DNA of 64,000 bases from an uncultured Sphingomonadaceae bacterium (lineage in GTDB: Bacteria > Pseudomonadota > Alphaproteobacteria > Sphingomonadales > Sphingomonadaceae): assembly GCA_947493195.1 (NCBI GenBank), contig CANLQG010000001.1:186001-250000 (forward strand), written 5' to 3'. The notes beneath the pieces are model-generated. The model had not been told where the DNA came from. It was given only the letters and a program-made list of their open reading frames with translations, and did not search any database. Of the stretch, positions 34,779 through 43,873 are shown piece after piece; the stretch's first letter is position 1; each line of letters opens with the position of its first letter. The translations under genes were made by a program, and so were the position numbers.

Positions 34779-35635
34779 TTCACATGATCGCGCAAGAAAT
34801 CATCGATCGCTGCCAGCGCCGTCGGCTCGTCCAGCATGGGCGCGTGGCCGCGATTGGGGATATCGACGTGATTGAAAGCGCCCTTGTGACGCTGTTCCAT
34901 CGTCTTCACCGTGTCGGTGACCAGCAGGTCCGACAAGGCGCCGCGGATCACCAGCACCGGGGTCTCGCCCAGCGCCTCCCACAAGGGCCACATATCCGGC
35001 TGCGGCTCGTCACTGATATCGGCAAAGCCATCGGCAATGGCGGGATCGTAGGCGAATGCCACGCGCCCGTCGGGTAATTCGCGGCAGGTTCGCCGCGCCC
35101 ACGCCTGCCAGTCCGCTTCCCCGAAATCGGGAAAGGCGTCCGCATTGATTGCAGCACAAACCCGAACAGCAGCGTTCCAGTCGGCAAACGGCTCTCCGCC
35201 GCCGACGTAACCCCCGATGCGCGCAAGGCCCTCCGGACTCAACACGGGGCCGATGTCGTTGAAGACGATGGCGGGGAAGCTGCCCGGCTTCATCGCGTTC
35301 ATGACCATAGCCATAAGCCCGCCCATCGAGGTGCCGATCAGGCCGGGCCGTTCGATACCCAGACTTTCCAGCAACGCGAACATGTCGCCGGCATAAACAT
35401 CGGGGCGATAGCGCGAGGGTTCGGAATCCTCCTGCGACAGCCCCCTGCCCCGCTGGTCCGGCACGATCAGGCGATACTGGCCCGCCAGATGCCGGGCCAG
35501 CGGTTCGAAATCGCCGCTGTTGCGGGTCAGCCCGTGCATCAGCAGCAGCGGGGGCCCGTCCGAGGGGTAGTCGCGTGCGAACAGCTCAAGCCGTCCGCAC
35601 GCGCTACGATAGCGATGCTCTATATAATCCATCAT
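34775..35635 (-). CDS. Alpha/beta hydrolase
   Basis: 286 residues from ATG 35635 (next codon is also ATG), preceded by AGGA. Oxyanion region LLLMHGLTRNS, nucleophile elbow IGTSMGGLM with Ser near residue 103, Asp in the VIRGALSDLL region and His in PNRGHAPML. No signal peptide, so cytoplasmic. It lies 26 bp after the TonB receptor and overlaps the MFS gene. An esterase or lactonase for the imported compound is likely. Confidence 0.9.
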   Translation of the reverse strand: MMDYIEHRYRSACGRLELFARDYPSDGPPLLLMHGLTRNSGDFEPLARHLAGQYRLIVPDQRGRGLSQEDSEPSRYRPDVYAGDMFALLESLGIERPGLIGTSMGGLMAMVMNAMKPGSFPAIVFNDIGPVLSPEGLARIGGYVGGGEPFADWNAAVRVCAAINADAFPDFGEADWQAWARRTCRELPDGRVAFAYDPAIADGFADISDEPQPDMWPLWEALGETPVLVIRGALSDLLVTDTVKTMEQRHKGAFNHVDIPNRGHAPMLDEPTALAAIDDFLRDHVK

Positions 35636-35661
35636 TGGAATTCCTGTCCGCATGATGCGGA

Positions 35662-37974
35662 TCAGAATTCGATGGTGGCGGTGGCGTATACCTGACGCGG
35701 GTTGCCGTAGTATGCGGTCAGGGTACCCTCGGTGCCCAGCGTCGGCACCGGCGGGTTGCCAGCCACGAAGTTGTAGCCGGAAGTGATGTATTCCTTGTCC
35801 GTCAGGTTGCGACCGTAGAGGCCAAGGCTGAAGCCGCCATCGGCGCTGGTCCACACGATGCTGGCATCCACCAGAGCATAACCGGGCTGGTCGAGGAACT
35901 CGTTGGGAACCTCGAACTGGTTGGTGCTGCTGCGGTAGGAAACCGTGCTGCCCAGGTAGAGGTCGCCGCTGCCCGCCGGCGTGGTGTAGCCCAGCGTCGC
36001 GCTGCCGCTCCATTCCGGCGTGTTCTGCACTTCGCGCAGGTCCGAAACGTCGGTCGGCACGCCGCCGATGTTTGTGATGAACTGCGTGTATTCGGCATCG
36101 ATCCAGCCCAGCGAACCCTGGAAGCGCAGCATGTCGCCGGAAGCGAACATGTCACGGCCCAGGCGGGCATTGGTTTCGATTTCGAGGCCCTTGAACTCTG
36201 CCGCACCCGCGTTCGACACGACGCCGCAGAAAGTGGCGATCCCGCCTACGTTACAGGCTACCGAGCCGGGGATCTGTACGTCGGTATATTCCGCATAGAA
36301 ACCGGCAACCGCAATGTAGACCGCATCATCCAGCAGGCTGCCCTTGTAGCCCACTTCGTAGCTGTCGACCGATTCCGGCGCGAAGCTAAGGAAGTCTGCA
36401 ACTTCATCGTCGGTGGGCATGCCGGGCGTGGCGGCAGGCGCGTTCACGCCCACGCCGCGCGGGTCGAAACCGCCGCCCTTGAAGCCCTGCGAATAGCTGG
36501 CGTAGAGGTTGTGATCGGGCGTCGGCTGGTAGCTGAGCGATACGCGCGGGGTGAACTTGTCGAAATCGGCAGTACCCTGGAAATTGGTGCTGGGAGCGCC
36601 GAAGGGAATGCCTGCACCGCCGAACACTGGCGAACCACCACCCAGGTAATTCTGACGCAGGATATCTGCCGTGCGTTCGTCCCAGGTGTAGCGACCGCCG
36701 AGCGAAAGGCTGAGCTGCTCGGTGATGTCGTAGCTGAAATCGCCGAAGACCGCGAATGTCTCGGTATCGACGTCGGCCTGTGTGAAGGCGGTGAAACCGG
36801 CAAAGGTGGTGAACAGACGAACGTCGAATTCGGTATCGGCGGTCGCGCTGAGGAAATAGCCGCCAAGCAGGCCGGTCAACGGGCCGCCATCGTCCCAGAT
36901 CAGCTGCAGTTCCTGGCTCAACTGGGTGTTGCGGTAGAAAGCGGGAACGTCGACGTCGACAGCGGGCAGCGCGTCGAAATCGATGGGCGAGGAACTGTCA
37001 TCCTCGCGGTATGCGGTGATGGAGCGCAGCGTGAGCGCATCGGACAGGTCGGCACGGGCGTTGAGTGCGAAGCCGAAGGCTTCCACGTCCTGCTCGGGAT
37101 CGACCAGCCCGCCGCGCGTGTCGAACACGTCGTCCAGCACCGGCGCGCCCGATACGGCGCCCGGGATCAGGCGATGGCCGCCGCGCGCGTTGGAACGGTC
37201 GTGCGTATAGTCACCGGTGAAGCGCAGCAGGTAGGGCTCGCCATTGCCGCCCACCTCGATGGTGCCACGCGCGGCCCAGATATCCTTGTTGTAGTTTTCC
37301 TCGCCCGTGGTCAGGTTTTCGCCAAAACCGTCGCGGGAAAGACGCGCGACCGACCCGCCCACGCGGACAACGTCGGTCAGCGGGGTGGAAGCGGTGACGA
37401 CCCCTTCGGCGCGGCCATAGGTGCCGACCGTTCCGCGCAGGCGCAGGCTGGTTTCGTCGGGCAGTTCGCGGGTCACATACTTCACCGCGCCGCCGATGGT
37501 GTTACGGCCGTAAAGGGTGCCCTGCGGACCGCGCAGCACTTCGATCCGCTCCACATCGTAGATGTCGAGAACGGCGGCCTGCGGACGGTTCAGGTACACA
37601 TCGTCAAGATAGATGCCCACGCCCTGCTCGAACCCGGAAACCGGATCCTGCTGGCCGATGCCACGGATAAATGCCGACAGGGTGGAGTTGGTGCCACGCG
37701 ATTCCTCCAGCGTGGTGTTGGGCGTGATCTGCGCGATGTCGGTAATGTCGACGGAGCCGCGCTGTTGCAGTTCCTCCGCACCGAAGCTGGACACGGCGAC
37801 CGGCACGTCGACGAGGCGTTCCTCGCGGCGACGGGCCGTCACGATGATCGTACCGCCCTGCGCTTCTTCAGCCTGCGGAGCGGTTTCCCCGCTTTCCTGG
37901 GCATGCGCGGGAATGGCCAGCGCACCAAGAACAGCAGCAACGGCAGCGGATTGCCAGAGAATGGCCTTCGACAT
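35662..37974 (-). CDS. TonB-dependent receptor
   Basis: 770 residues from ATG 37974. Signal peptide ending AIPAHAQES; TonB-box-like TIIVTARRREERL; plug with SAFIRGIGQQDPVSGFEQGV, VGIYLDDVYLNRP and VLRGPQGTLYGRNTIGG; barrel ending YATATIEF. This type in sphingomonads takes up varied organic compounds rather than only iron. It is divergent from a TetR gene with an inverted repeat between, and heads a three-gene operon. Confidence 0.95.
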   Translation of the reverse strand: MSKAILWQSAAVAAVLGALAIPAHAQESGETAPQAEEAQGGTIIVTARRREERLVDVPVAVSSFGAEELQQRGSVDITDIAQITPNTTLEESRGTNSTLSAFIRGIGQQDPVSGFEQGVGIYLDDVYLNRPQAAVLDIYDVERIEVLRGPQGTLYGRNTIGGAVKYVTRELPDETSLRLRGTVGTYGRAEGVVTASTPLTDVVRVGGSVARLSRDGFGENLTTGEENYNKDIWAARGTIEVGGNGEPYLLRFTGDYTHDRSNARGGHRLIPGAVSGAPVLDDVFDTRGGLVDPEQDVEAFGFALNARADLSDALTLRSITAYREDDSSSPIDFDALPAVDVDVPAFYRNTQLSQELQLIWDDGGPLTGLLGGYFLSATADTEFDVRLFTTFAGFTAFTQADVDTETFAVFGDFSYDITEQLSLSLGGRYTWDERTADILRQNYLGGGSPVFGGAGIPFGAPSTNFQGTADFDKFTPRVSLSYQPTPDHNLYASYSQGFKGGGFDPRGVGVNAPAATPGMPTDDEVADFLSFAPESVDSYEVGYKGSLLDDAVYIAVAGFYAEYTDVQIPGSVACNVGGIATFCGVVSNAGAAEFKGLEIETNARLGRDMFASGDMLRFQGSLGWIDAEYTQFITNIGGVPTDVSDLREVQNTPEWSGSATLGYTTPAGSGDLYLGSTVSYRSSTNQFEVPNEFLDQPGYALVDASIVWTSADGGFSLGLYGRNLTDKEYITSGYNFVAGNPPVPTLGTEGTLTAYYGNPRQVYATATIEF

Positions 37975-38015
37975 CGATAATCTCCCAAGAACGATTCTTA
38001 TTGGTGCTCCTATTA

Positions 38016-38038
38016 TTGAAACTTGAACCACCTTTCAA
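38016..38038. promoter_or_regulatory. Candidate TetR operator
   Basis: TTGAAA (38016-38021), 11 bases, TTTCAA (38033-38038), in the 110-bp gap between the TonB receptor and TetR genes. Site and spacing fit a TetR dimer acting on both genes. Confidence 0.4.
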
Positions 38039-38084
38039 CTTTTAGTTTTTGCGCTTCGCAACGAAAGCGGTTAGCCATTGCAAA

Positions 38085-38705
38085 ATGGCAACATCCAAGT
38101 CCCCGGCTCCATCCAGCGATACCAAGGCTCCGCGCACCGAACGCGGGCGCCAGACGCTGCGCAAGCTGCTGGATGCAGCGGCAAAGGAATTTGGCGAGAA
38201 GGGTTTTCACGAGGCGTCGATCAGCGGGATCACCCGCCGTGCGGGCACGGCGCTGGGCAGCTTCTACACCTACTTCGACAGCAAGGACGAGATTTTCCGC
38301 GCGCTGGTGAAGGATATGAGCGGGCAGGTCGCCGCCCATGCGGGCAAGGCGGTTACCCCCGATCTTGCGCCCTTCGAGGTGGAGCGGGTTGCCCTGCATG
38401 CATTCCTTGAATTCGCACGCGACAACAAGGAAATCTACCGCATCATCGACGAGGCCGAATTTGTCGACCCCGCCAGCTTCCGCGAACATTATGAGACGAC
38501 CGCGCAGCGCATTCTCGAACGCCTGAAAAGGGGCGAGGCAGCAGCCGACCTGCGCGAAGGGATGGACGAGGCCCACGCATGGGCCATCATGGGAATGAAC
38601 GTGTTCCTGGGCCTGCGCTATTCGGTGTGGGACGAGGGCGCGGAGTCAGACCGCATCGCCGATCTTGCCAACGCCATGTTGCGCCATGGCATCGGCCGGG
38701 ACTGA
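38085..38705 (+). CDS. TetR-family regulator
   Basis: 206 residues from ATG 38085; the frame opens earlier only with a TTG. Helix-turn-helix at about 30-65 (LDAAAKEFGEKGFHEASISG, TALGSFYTYFDSKDEIF). The C-terminal ligand domain has FLEFARDNKEIYRIIDEAEFVDP, seen in regulators near acyl-CoA or TonB genes. It probably controls the divergent receptor operon. Confidence 0.9.
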   Translation: MATSKSPAPSSDTKAPRTERGRQTLRKLLDAAAKEFGEKGFHEASISGITRRAGTALGSFYTYFDSKDEIFRALVKDMSGQVAAHAGKAVTPDLAPFEVERVALHAFLEFARDNKEIYRIIDEAEFVDPASFREHYETTAQRILERLKRGEAAADLREGMDEAHAWAIMGMNVFLGLRYSVWDEGAESDRIADLANAMLRHGIGRD

Positions 38706-38716
38706 CCCTCTTCCGC

Positions 38717-39589
38717 CTACTTCAGTGTCTCTATGATCGAAGAGAAATCGCGGGCGCCGTTGCCCTCGTCATCGAACTCTTCATACAATTCGCGCGCGCG
38801 GCGACCCATCTTCGTGTCGACCCCGGCGGTGTCCGCCGCTGCCATGGCCAGCTTAAGGTCCTTCAGCATCAGGCCGGTGGCAAAGCCGCCCTGGTAATCG
38901 TTGTCGGCAGGCGATTTCGGCCCCACACCCGGCACCGGGCAATAGCTCGTCATCGACCAGCACTGGCCGGAAGAAACGCTGGAGATATCGTAGAAGGTCT
39001 GCGGGTCCAGCCCCAGTTTCTGCGCCATGGCGAAGGCCTCGCAGGTGCCGATCATCTGAACGGCCAGCAGCATGTTGTTGCAGATCTTGGCGGCCTGCCC
39101 GTTGCCGGCCTGGCCTGCGTGGATCACCGCCTTGCCCATGCCTTCCAGCACCGGCTTTGCCTTGGCGAAAGCATCTTCGGTACCGCCGACCATGAAGGTG
39201 AGCGTCCCGGCCTCCGCGGCAGCGATGCCGCCCGATACGGGCGCGTCGACCATGGCATAGCCCGCCGCCTCGGCAGCCTCGGCCACCTCGCGCGCGGTAG
39301 CAACGTCGATGGTGGAGCAATCGAGGAACACCGCGCCTTCGGGCGCCTTGCCGATCACGTCATTGGTATAGACCGATTTCACGATCCCGCCATTGGGCAG
39401 CATGGAGACCACCGCATCCACGCCCCCGCAGGCTTCCGAGGCAGAAGTGAACGTCTCGCAGCCATGCTCGCTTGCAGCCGACAGCGCCTGTTCGCTGAGG
39501 TCGAATGCGCGAACGTCGTGCCCTGCTTTCGCCAGGTTCGCGGCCATCCCGCCGCCCATGTTGCCGAGGCCGATAAATGCGATCTTCAT
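38717..39589 (-). CDS. mmsB: 3-hydroxyisobutyrate dehydrogenase
   Basis: 290 residues from ATG 39589. NAD site AFIGLGNMGGGMAANLAKAG; substrate segment DAPVSGGIAAAEAGTLTF; catalytic Lys in GNGQAAKICNNML near residue 170. It oxidises 3-hydroxyisobutyrate to methylmalonate semialdehyde in valine breakdown, the substrate of the nearby mmsA product. It starts 1 bp after the crotonase stop. Confidence 0.93.
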   Translation of the reverse strand: MKIAFIGLGNMGGGMAANLAKAGHDVRAFDLSEQALSAASEHGCETFTSASEACGGVDAVVSMLPNGGIVKSVYTNDVIGKAPEGAVFLDCSTIDVATAREVAEAAEAAGYAMVDAPVSGGIAAAEAGTLTFMVGGTEDAFAKAKPVLEGMGKAVIHAGQAGNGQAAKICNNMLLAVQMIGTCEAFAMAQKLGLDPQTFYDISSVSSGQCWSMTSYCPVPGVGPKSPADNDYQGGFATGLMLKDLKLAMAAADTAGVDTKMGRRARELYEEFDDEGNGARDFSSIIETLK

Positions 39590-39590
39590 G

Positions 39591-40376
39591 TCAACGCCCC
39601 TTCCACTTGCCGTCGCGCTTCTCGACGAAGGCCTTCATGCCTTCCGCCTTGTCTTCGCTGCCGACGACGATCTGGAACAGGCGTCGCTCGTGCGTCAGTC
39701 CGTGTTCCAGCGAAGTCTCGAACGCGGCGTTGACCATTTCCTTGTTGACGATGGCCGCCATCGGAGCCTTCGAGGCGATCGCTTCGGCCGTCTTCATCGC
39801 GTCGGTCATCAGTTCGTCGTGCGGCACGATACGGGCGACGAGGCCTGCACGTTCGGCTTCCTCAGCGCCCATCATGCGGCCCGTCAGGCACATTTCCATG
39901 GCCTTTGCCTTGCCGACAGCGCGGGTCAGGCGCTGCGATCCGCCCATGCCGGGCGCGACGCCCAGGTTGATTTCGGGTTGGCCGAATTTCGCCTTGTCGC
40001 TGGCGAGGATGAAGTCCGCCATCATCGCCAGTTCGCACCCGCCGCCCAGAGCCAATCCGTTCACGGCGGCGATCCACGGCTTGCGGGTGCCCTTCACCAC
40101 GTCGGTCTGCCAGCCGGAAAAGAAGTCGTCGAGGTAGAAGTCGACCGCCTCCTTCTCGACCATTTCCTTGATGTCGGCGCCTGCAGCAAAGGCCTTGTCG
40201 CCCGATCCCGTCAGCACCATGCAGCGCTGTGACTTGTCGGCATCGTAGGCGGCAAAAACCTCACCAAGTTCGCGCAGCACGTGACTGTTGAGCGCGTTGA
40301 CCGCCTGCGGGCGGTTGAGCGTGACGAGCGTCACGGCGCCGCGCTTCTCGACAAGGATATTTTCGAATTCGCTCAT
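39591..40376 (-). CDS. Enoyl-CoA hydratase
   Basis: 261 residues from ATG 40376. Crotonase fold with oxyanion KAFAAGADIKEM and both catalytic Glu (LALGGGCELAMM and GQPEINLGVAPGMGG). It is therefore a true hydratase of short acyl-CoA, fitting methacrylyl-CoA in valine degradation. Gap to mmsB is 1 bp. Confidence 0.93.
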   Translation of the reverse strand: MSEFENILVEKRGAVTLVTLNRPQAVNALNSHVLRELGEVFAAYDADKSQRCMVLTGSGDKAFAAGADIKEMVEKEAVDFYLDDFFSGWQTDVVKGTRKPWIAAVNGLALGGGCELAMMADFILASDKAKFGQPEINLGVAPGMGGSQRLTRAVGKAKAMEMCLTGRMMGAEEAERAGLVARIVPHDELMTDAMKTAEAIASKAPMAAIVNKEMVNAAFETSLEHGLTHERRLFQIVVGSEDKAEGMKAFVEKRDGKWKGR

Positions 40377-40392
40377 TGGTTTGGTCTCCTGT

Positions 40393-40809
40393 TCAGGATG
40401 CGCAGCGTTTGCGGATATTTGTGGGATCGGAAGGATATTCGATGTTCTGCATCACCAACCGCTCCGGATTGCCCTGCAGACTGAGCCGGAAGCGGCTGTC
40501 CCAGTTCTGGCCCTCGCCTTCCATGGCGAGTGTGACTTCCGTGCCGTCCGTCCCGCTGGAGACGCCCTCGACCTCGCCCACGGATTCGTAGAAGATCACC
40601 CGGTCGGCGGAAACTTCTACGCGAAGGTCCGATGTCGGATTGCAGCTGCCATCAACGTAATCCCAGGCGCCGTGGAAACGCGCGGGGATACCGTCGACCT
40701 GCGCCGTGTCGCCTGCGTCTGGCAGCGGCTCGCTCGTATCGTCCCGCGAACCGCAGGCGGCGAGCGCCACGACCGCCACCGTCAGGGCCAGCTTCGCACG
40801 CATGTACAT
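40393..40809 (-). CDS. Small lipoprotein inside the valine operon
   Basis: 138 residues from ATG 40809, which overlaps the mmsA TGA; ATG 40803 is an alternative. Type II signal with VVALAACGS. The remainder, ARFHGAWDYVDGSCNP ... RVIFYESVGEVEGV, resembles small lipocalin-like periplasmic proteins. No link to valine breakdown is evident. Confidence 0.7.
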   Translation of the reverse strand: MYMRAKLALTVAVVALAACGSRDDTSEPLPDAGDTAQVDGIPARFHGAWDYVDGSCNPTSDLRVEVSADRVIFYESVGEVEGVSSGTDGTEVTLAMEGEGQNWDSRFRLSLQGNPERLVMQNIEYPSDPTNIRKRCAS

Positions 40810-42308
40810 CACCCCATGGTTGGGATCAGAAAGGCGTTGGAGCCGTCACCGCCGCCGTCGGGCCAGCGCTGGGTCACCTTCTTGGCCTTGGTCCAGAAGC
40901 GCAGCCCTTCCATGCCATACTGGTCGATGTCGCCAAAGCCGGAACGCTTCCATCCGCCGAAGGAGTGGTAGCTGACCGGGACCGGGATCGGCACGTTGAT
41001 GCCCACCATGCCTACGTTTACGCGGTTCGCGAACTCGCGCGCGGCGTGGCCATTGCGCGTAAAGATGGCGACGCCGTTGCCGTACTGGTGTTCGCTGGGC
41101 AACCTCAGCGCATGCTCGAAATCCTTCGCGCGCACGATCTGCAGCACGGGACCGAAGATCTCTTCCTGGTAGCTTTCCATGTCAGGCGTCACGTGGTCGA
41201 GCAGCGTCGGGCCGACGAAGAAGCCGTCCTCGTGCCCCTGCAGGCTGAAGCCGCGCCCGTCGATCACCACATCGGCGCCCTCGGACTCCGCAGTGTCGAT
41301 CCATTTCTCGATCCGCGCCTTGTGCTCTGGCGTCACCACCGGGCCGTAATGCGCGTCGGGATCGGTCGAGATGCCGATGCGCAGGGCATTGATCGCGGGG
41401 ATCAGCTTTTCGCGCAGGCGCTCTGCCGTCTCATCGCCCACCGGCACCACCACCGGCAGCGCCATGCAACGCTCCCCCGCCGAACCGAATGCGGCCCCGG
41501 CAAGGTCGTTCACGACCTGGTCGAGATCGGCATCGGGCATGACAACGCCGTGGTTCTTGGCCCCGCCAAAAGCTTGTACGCGCTTGCCGTTCGCCGCGCC
41601 GCGTTCGTAGATATATTGCGCGATATCGCTCGAACCCACGAAGCTGACGGCGGCGATGTCACGGTGATCGAGGATGGCGTCGACCATTTCCTTGTCGCCG
41701 TTCACCACCTGCAGCAACCCCTCCGGCGCGCCCGCTTCCAGGAAAAGTTCGGCCAGGCGGATCGGAACGCTGGGATCACGCTCGCTGGGCTTCAGGATAA
41801 AGGCGTTACCGGCTGCAATCGCCATGCCGAACATCCACATCGGGATCATCGCTGGGAAGTTGAACGGGGTAATGCCGGCACCGATGCCGAGCGGCTGGCG
41901 CATCGAATAGACATCTATGCCCGGCCCCGCGCCATTGGTGTATTCGCCCTTGAGCGCCTGCGGGATGCCACAGGCAAACTCGATCACTTCAAGCCCGCGC
42001 TGCACGTCGCCGTGCGCGTCGTCCACCACCTTGCCGTGCTCGCTGGAGAGAAGCTCGGCGAGTTCCTGTTTGTTGGCCTCTACCAATCGCTTGAACTCGA
42101 ACATGACCCGTGCGCGGCGCTGCGGATTGGTGGCCGCCCACTCGGGCTGCACCTTCTTCGCCTGTGCGATCGCGCGATCGAGCAGCGCGGCATCGCCCAG
42201 AGCGACCTCGGCCTGCACCTCGCCTGTAGAGGGGTTCCAAACCTGGTGCGTGCGGCCCGTCCCGCCAGAGCCTGCGCCGCCGGCTATGAAATGATCGATC
42301 TGTCGCAT
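40809..42308 (-). CDS. mmsA: Methylmalonate-semialdehyde dehydrogenase (CoA-acylating)
   Basis: 499 residues from ATG 42308. ALDH fold with ITPFNFPAMIPMWMFGMA, NAD site FVGSSDIAQYIY and catalytic Cys in GSAGERCMALPV near 285. It makes propionyl-CoA from methylmalonate semialdehyde. Start fits MRQIDHFIAGG, the usual N-terminus. Confidence 0.95.
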   Translation of the reverse strand: MRQIDHFIAGGAGSGGTGRTHQVWNPSTGEVQAEVALGDAALLDRAIAQAKKVQPEWAATNPQRRARVMFEFKRLVEANKQELAELLSSEHGKVVDDAHGDVQRGLEVIEFACGIPQALKGEYTNGAGPGIDVYSMRQPLGIGAGITPFNFPAMIPMWMFGMAIAAGNAFILKPSERDPSVPIRLAELFLEAGAPEGLLQVVNGDKEMVDAILDHRDIAAVSFVGSSDIAQYIYERGAANGKRVQAFGGAKNHGVVMPDADLDQVVNDLAGAAFGSAGERCMALPVVVPVGDETAERLREKLIPAINALRIGISTDPDAHYGPVVTPEHKARIEKWIDTAESEGADVVIDGRGFSLQGHEDGFFVGPTLLDHVTPDMESYQEEIFGPVLQIVRAKDFEHALRLPSEHQYGNGVAIFTRNGHAAREFANRVNVGMVGINVPIPVPVSYHSFGGWKRSGFGDIDQYGMEGLRFWTKAKKVTQRWPDGGGDGSNAFLIPTMG

Positions 42309-42354
42309 GGGGTTTCCTCTCTTCCTGCGATTACAGCGCATGTCAGTTGGAAAA

Positions 42355-42386
42355 GTTGCAGGCAACACAAAAGTTTCACCTGCAAC
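42355..42386. promoter_or_regulatory. Inverted repeat upstream of mmsA
   Basis: GTTGCAGG (42355-42362) and CCTGCAAC (42379-42386) are perfect inverted arms 16 bases apart, 47 bp before the mmsA ATG. It could be an operator or a hairpin ending the upstream crotonase transcript. Confidence 0.45.
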
Positions 42387-42418
42387 CTTATCGGCTGCGG
42401 ACCCGATGTACTCCCGCG

Positions 42419-43171
42419 CTATTTCCGCCTGGCGAAGAAATCCGCAATGGCCTGTTGCACCTCGGTGCCTTTCAGCGCTCCTGCGAACACCTCGGCCTCC
42501 ACCTCGATCTGCTCCAGCATGGCTTCGCGGTTGTCGGCCAGCAGCTTGCGCGTCTTGGCCAATGCCTGCGGTGGACGCTGGAGCAGGTCGGCAACCCGGC
42601 CACGGGCGTAGTCCTGCACCTCGGCCACGGGCATGACGCGGGTGACGAAGCCGCTGGCCTCCCCGTCTGTAGCGGAGAGCGGTTCACCAAGCATCAGCAG
42701 TTCCGCCGCCTTGGCCCGGCCGAAGATGGCCGGCGCGGCGAGGCTGGATCCGCCTTCAGGCACCAGGCCAAGGTTTACGAAGGGCATGACGAATTGCGCA
42801 TCGTCCGCCGCATAGACGAGGTCGAAGTGAAAGAGCATGGTCGTGCCAACACCGATGCAAGCACCGTGCACCGCCGCGACCAGTGGCTTGTCGAAAGTGG
42901 CCACCGCGCGGATGAAGTCGATCGCTTCCGTCGCGCCGGTTTGCGCAACAGCGAGGAAATCCTTGAGGTCGTTGCCCGCGCAAAAGGCTTCCCCCTCACC
43001 GGTGAACAGCACCACGCGAATATCGTCGGAGGCAGAGGCACGCTCCAGCGCGTCGATCATCGTCCGGTACATCGCCAGCGTCAGCGCATTCTTGCGGTCC
43101 GGGCGATTGATGCGGATTTCAAGGCATCCCGGCGTTTCCCGAAGCTGGATTTCCTGATCCGACACACGCAT
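42419..43171 (-). CDS. Enoyl-CoA hydratase/isomerase family protein, isomerase-like
   Basis: 250 residues from ATG 43171. GGGAG touches this ATG, but GTG 43165 lies 6 nt after it and may be the real start. Oxyanion segment EAFCAGNDLKDF. The two hydratase Glu are absent (CIGVGTTML and MPFVNLGL in their places), while LVPEGGSS keeps the Glu used as base in delta3-delta2-enoyl-CoA isomerases. It is probably an isomerase, or a crotonase of other chemistry. Confidence 0.85.
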   Translation of the reverse strand: MRVSDQEIQLRETPGCLEIRINRPDRKNALTLAMYRTMIDALERASASDDIRVVLFTGEGEAFCAGNDLKDFLAVAQTGATEAIDFIRAVATFDKPLVAAVHGACIGVGTTMLFHFDLVYAADDAQFVMPFVNLGLVPEGGSSLAAPAIFGRAKAAELLMLGEPLSATDGEASGFVTRVMPVAEVQDYARGRVADLLQRPPQALAKTRKLLADNREAMLEQIEVEAEVFAGALKGTEVQQAIADFFARRK

Positions 43172-43372
43172 CTCCCTATGACTGCCGCCGTGCCAGGTCA
43201 GGCTCCGACAATTTTCTTGATTGCCCGCTGCTAGGGCCATCCTCCCCGCCATTCAAGAACATGCTTGGCCTTTCGCGACCCCGGAGCGGGTCAGGCCTTC
43301 CGACCCACTCGCAGTCAGGCGGACACATTGGGCAAGTCGTGCGTTGGCAGCACAAGACAGAGGAGCACCCTT

Positions 43373-43873
43373 TTGCCGATCACCATCAACGACACGCCCC
43401 ACGATCTTCCCGATGACCCCAGGGTCAGCCTGCTCGATTTCCTGCGCTCCCATGCGGGCCTCACCGGTACCAAGAAAGGATGCGATCATGGCCAGTGCGG
43501 TGCCTGTACCGTGCTGGTGAACGGCGTGCGGATCAACTCCTGCCTGTCACTGGCGGTGACCCATGATGGCGACGAAGTCACGACCATCGAAGGCCTTGGT
43601 TCACCCGTCTCGCCCAGCGAGATGCAAATGGCATTCCTGCGCCACGATGGCTTCCAGTGCGGTTACTGCACCCCGGGCCAGATCTGCTCTGCCACGGCCA
43701 TGCTGAAGGAAATTGCGGCAGGCTGGCCCAGCGATGCAACCGAAGACCTTGAAGCGTCGCCGCAACTTACCGGCGAGGAAATCCGCGAACGCATGAGCGG
43801 CAACCTGTGCCGCTGCGGTGCCTATGCCAACATCGTGGCCGCCATTCGCGATGTCGCGGGAGAGAGCGCATGA
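43373..43873 (+). CDS. [2Fe-2S] subunit of a molybdenum hydroxylase
   Basis: 166 residues from TTG 43373, with GAGGAG just upstream; no ATG or GTG fits. First cluster CDHGQCGAC plus a later Cys in RINSC; second cluster CGYCTPGQ and NLCRCGAY. This is the small subunit of xanthine oxidase-family enzymes, closest in layout to PaoA/YagT, but it lacks the Tat signal that exports PaoA. The next gene overlaps by 4 bp. Confidence 0.92.
   Translation: MPITINDTPHDLPDDPRVSLLDFLRSHAGLTGTKKGCDHGQCGACTVLVNGVRINSCLSLAVTHDGDEVTTIEGLGSPVSPSEMQMAFLRHDGFQCGYCTPGQICSATAMLKEIAAGWPSDATEDLEASPQLTGEEIRERMSGNLCRCGAYANIVAAIRDVAGESA

Noticed and set aside
40632..42611. 659-residue plus-strand frame
   Set aside because: Antisense to mmsA and the small lipoprotein; no domain or ribosome site.
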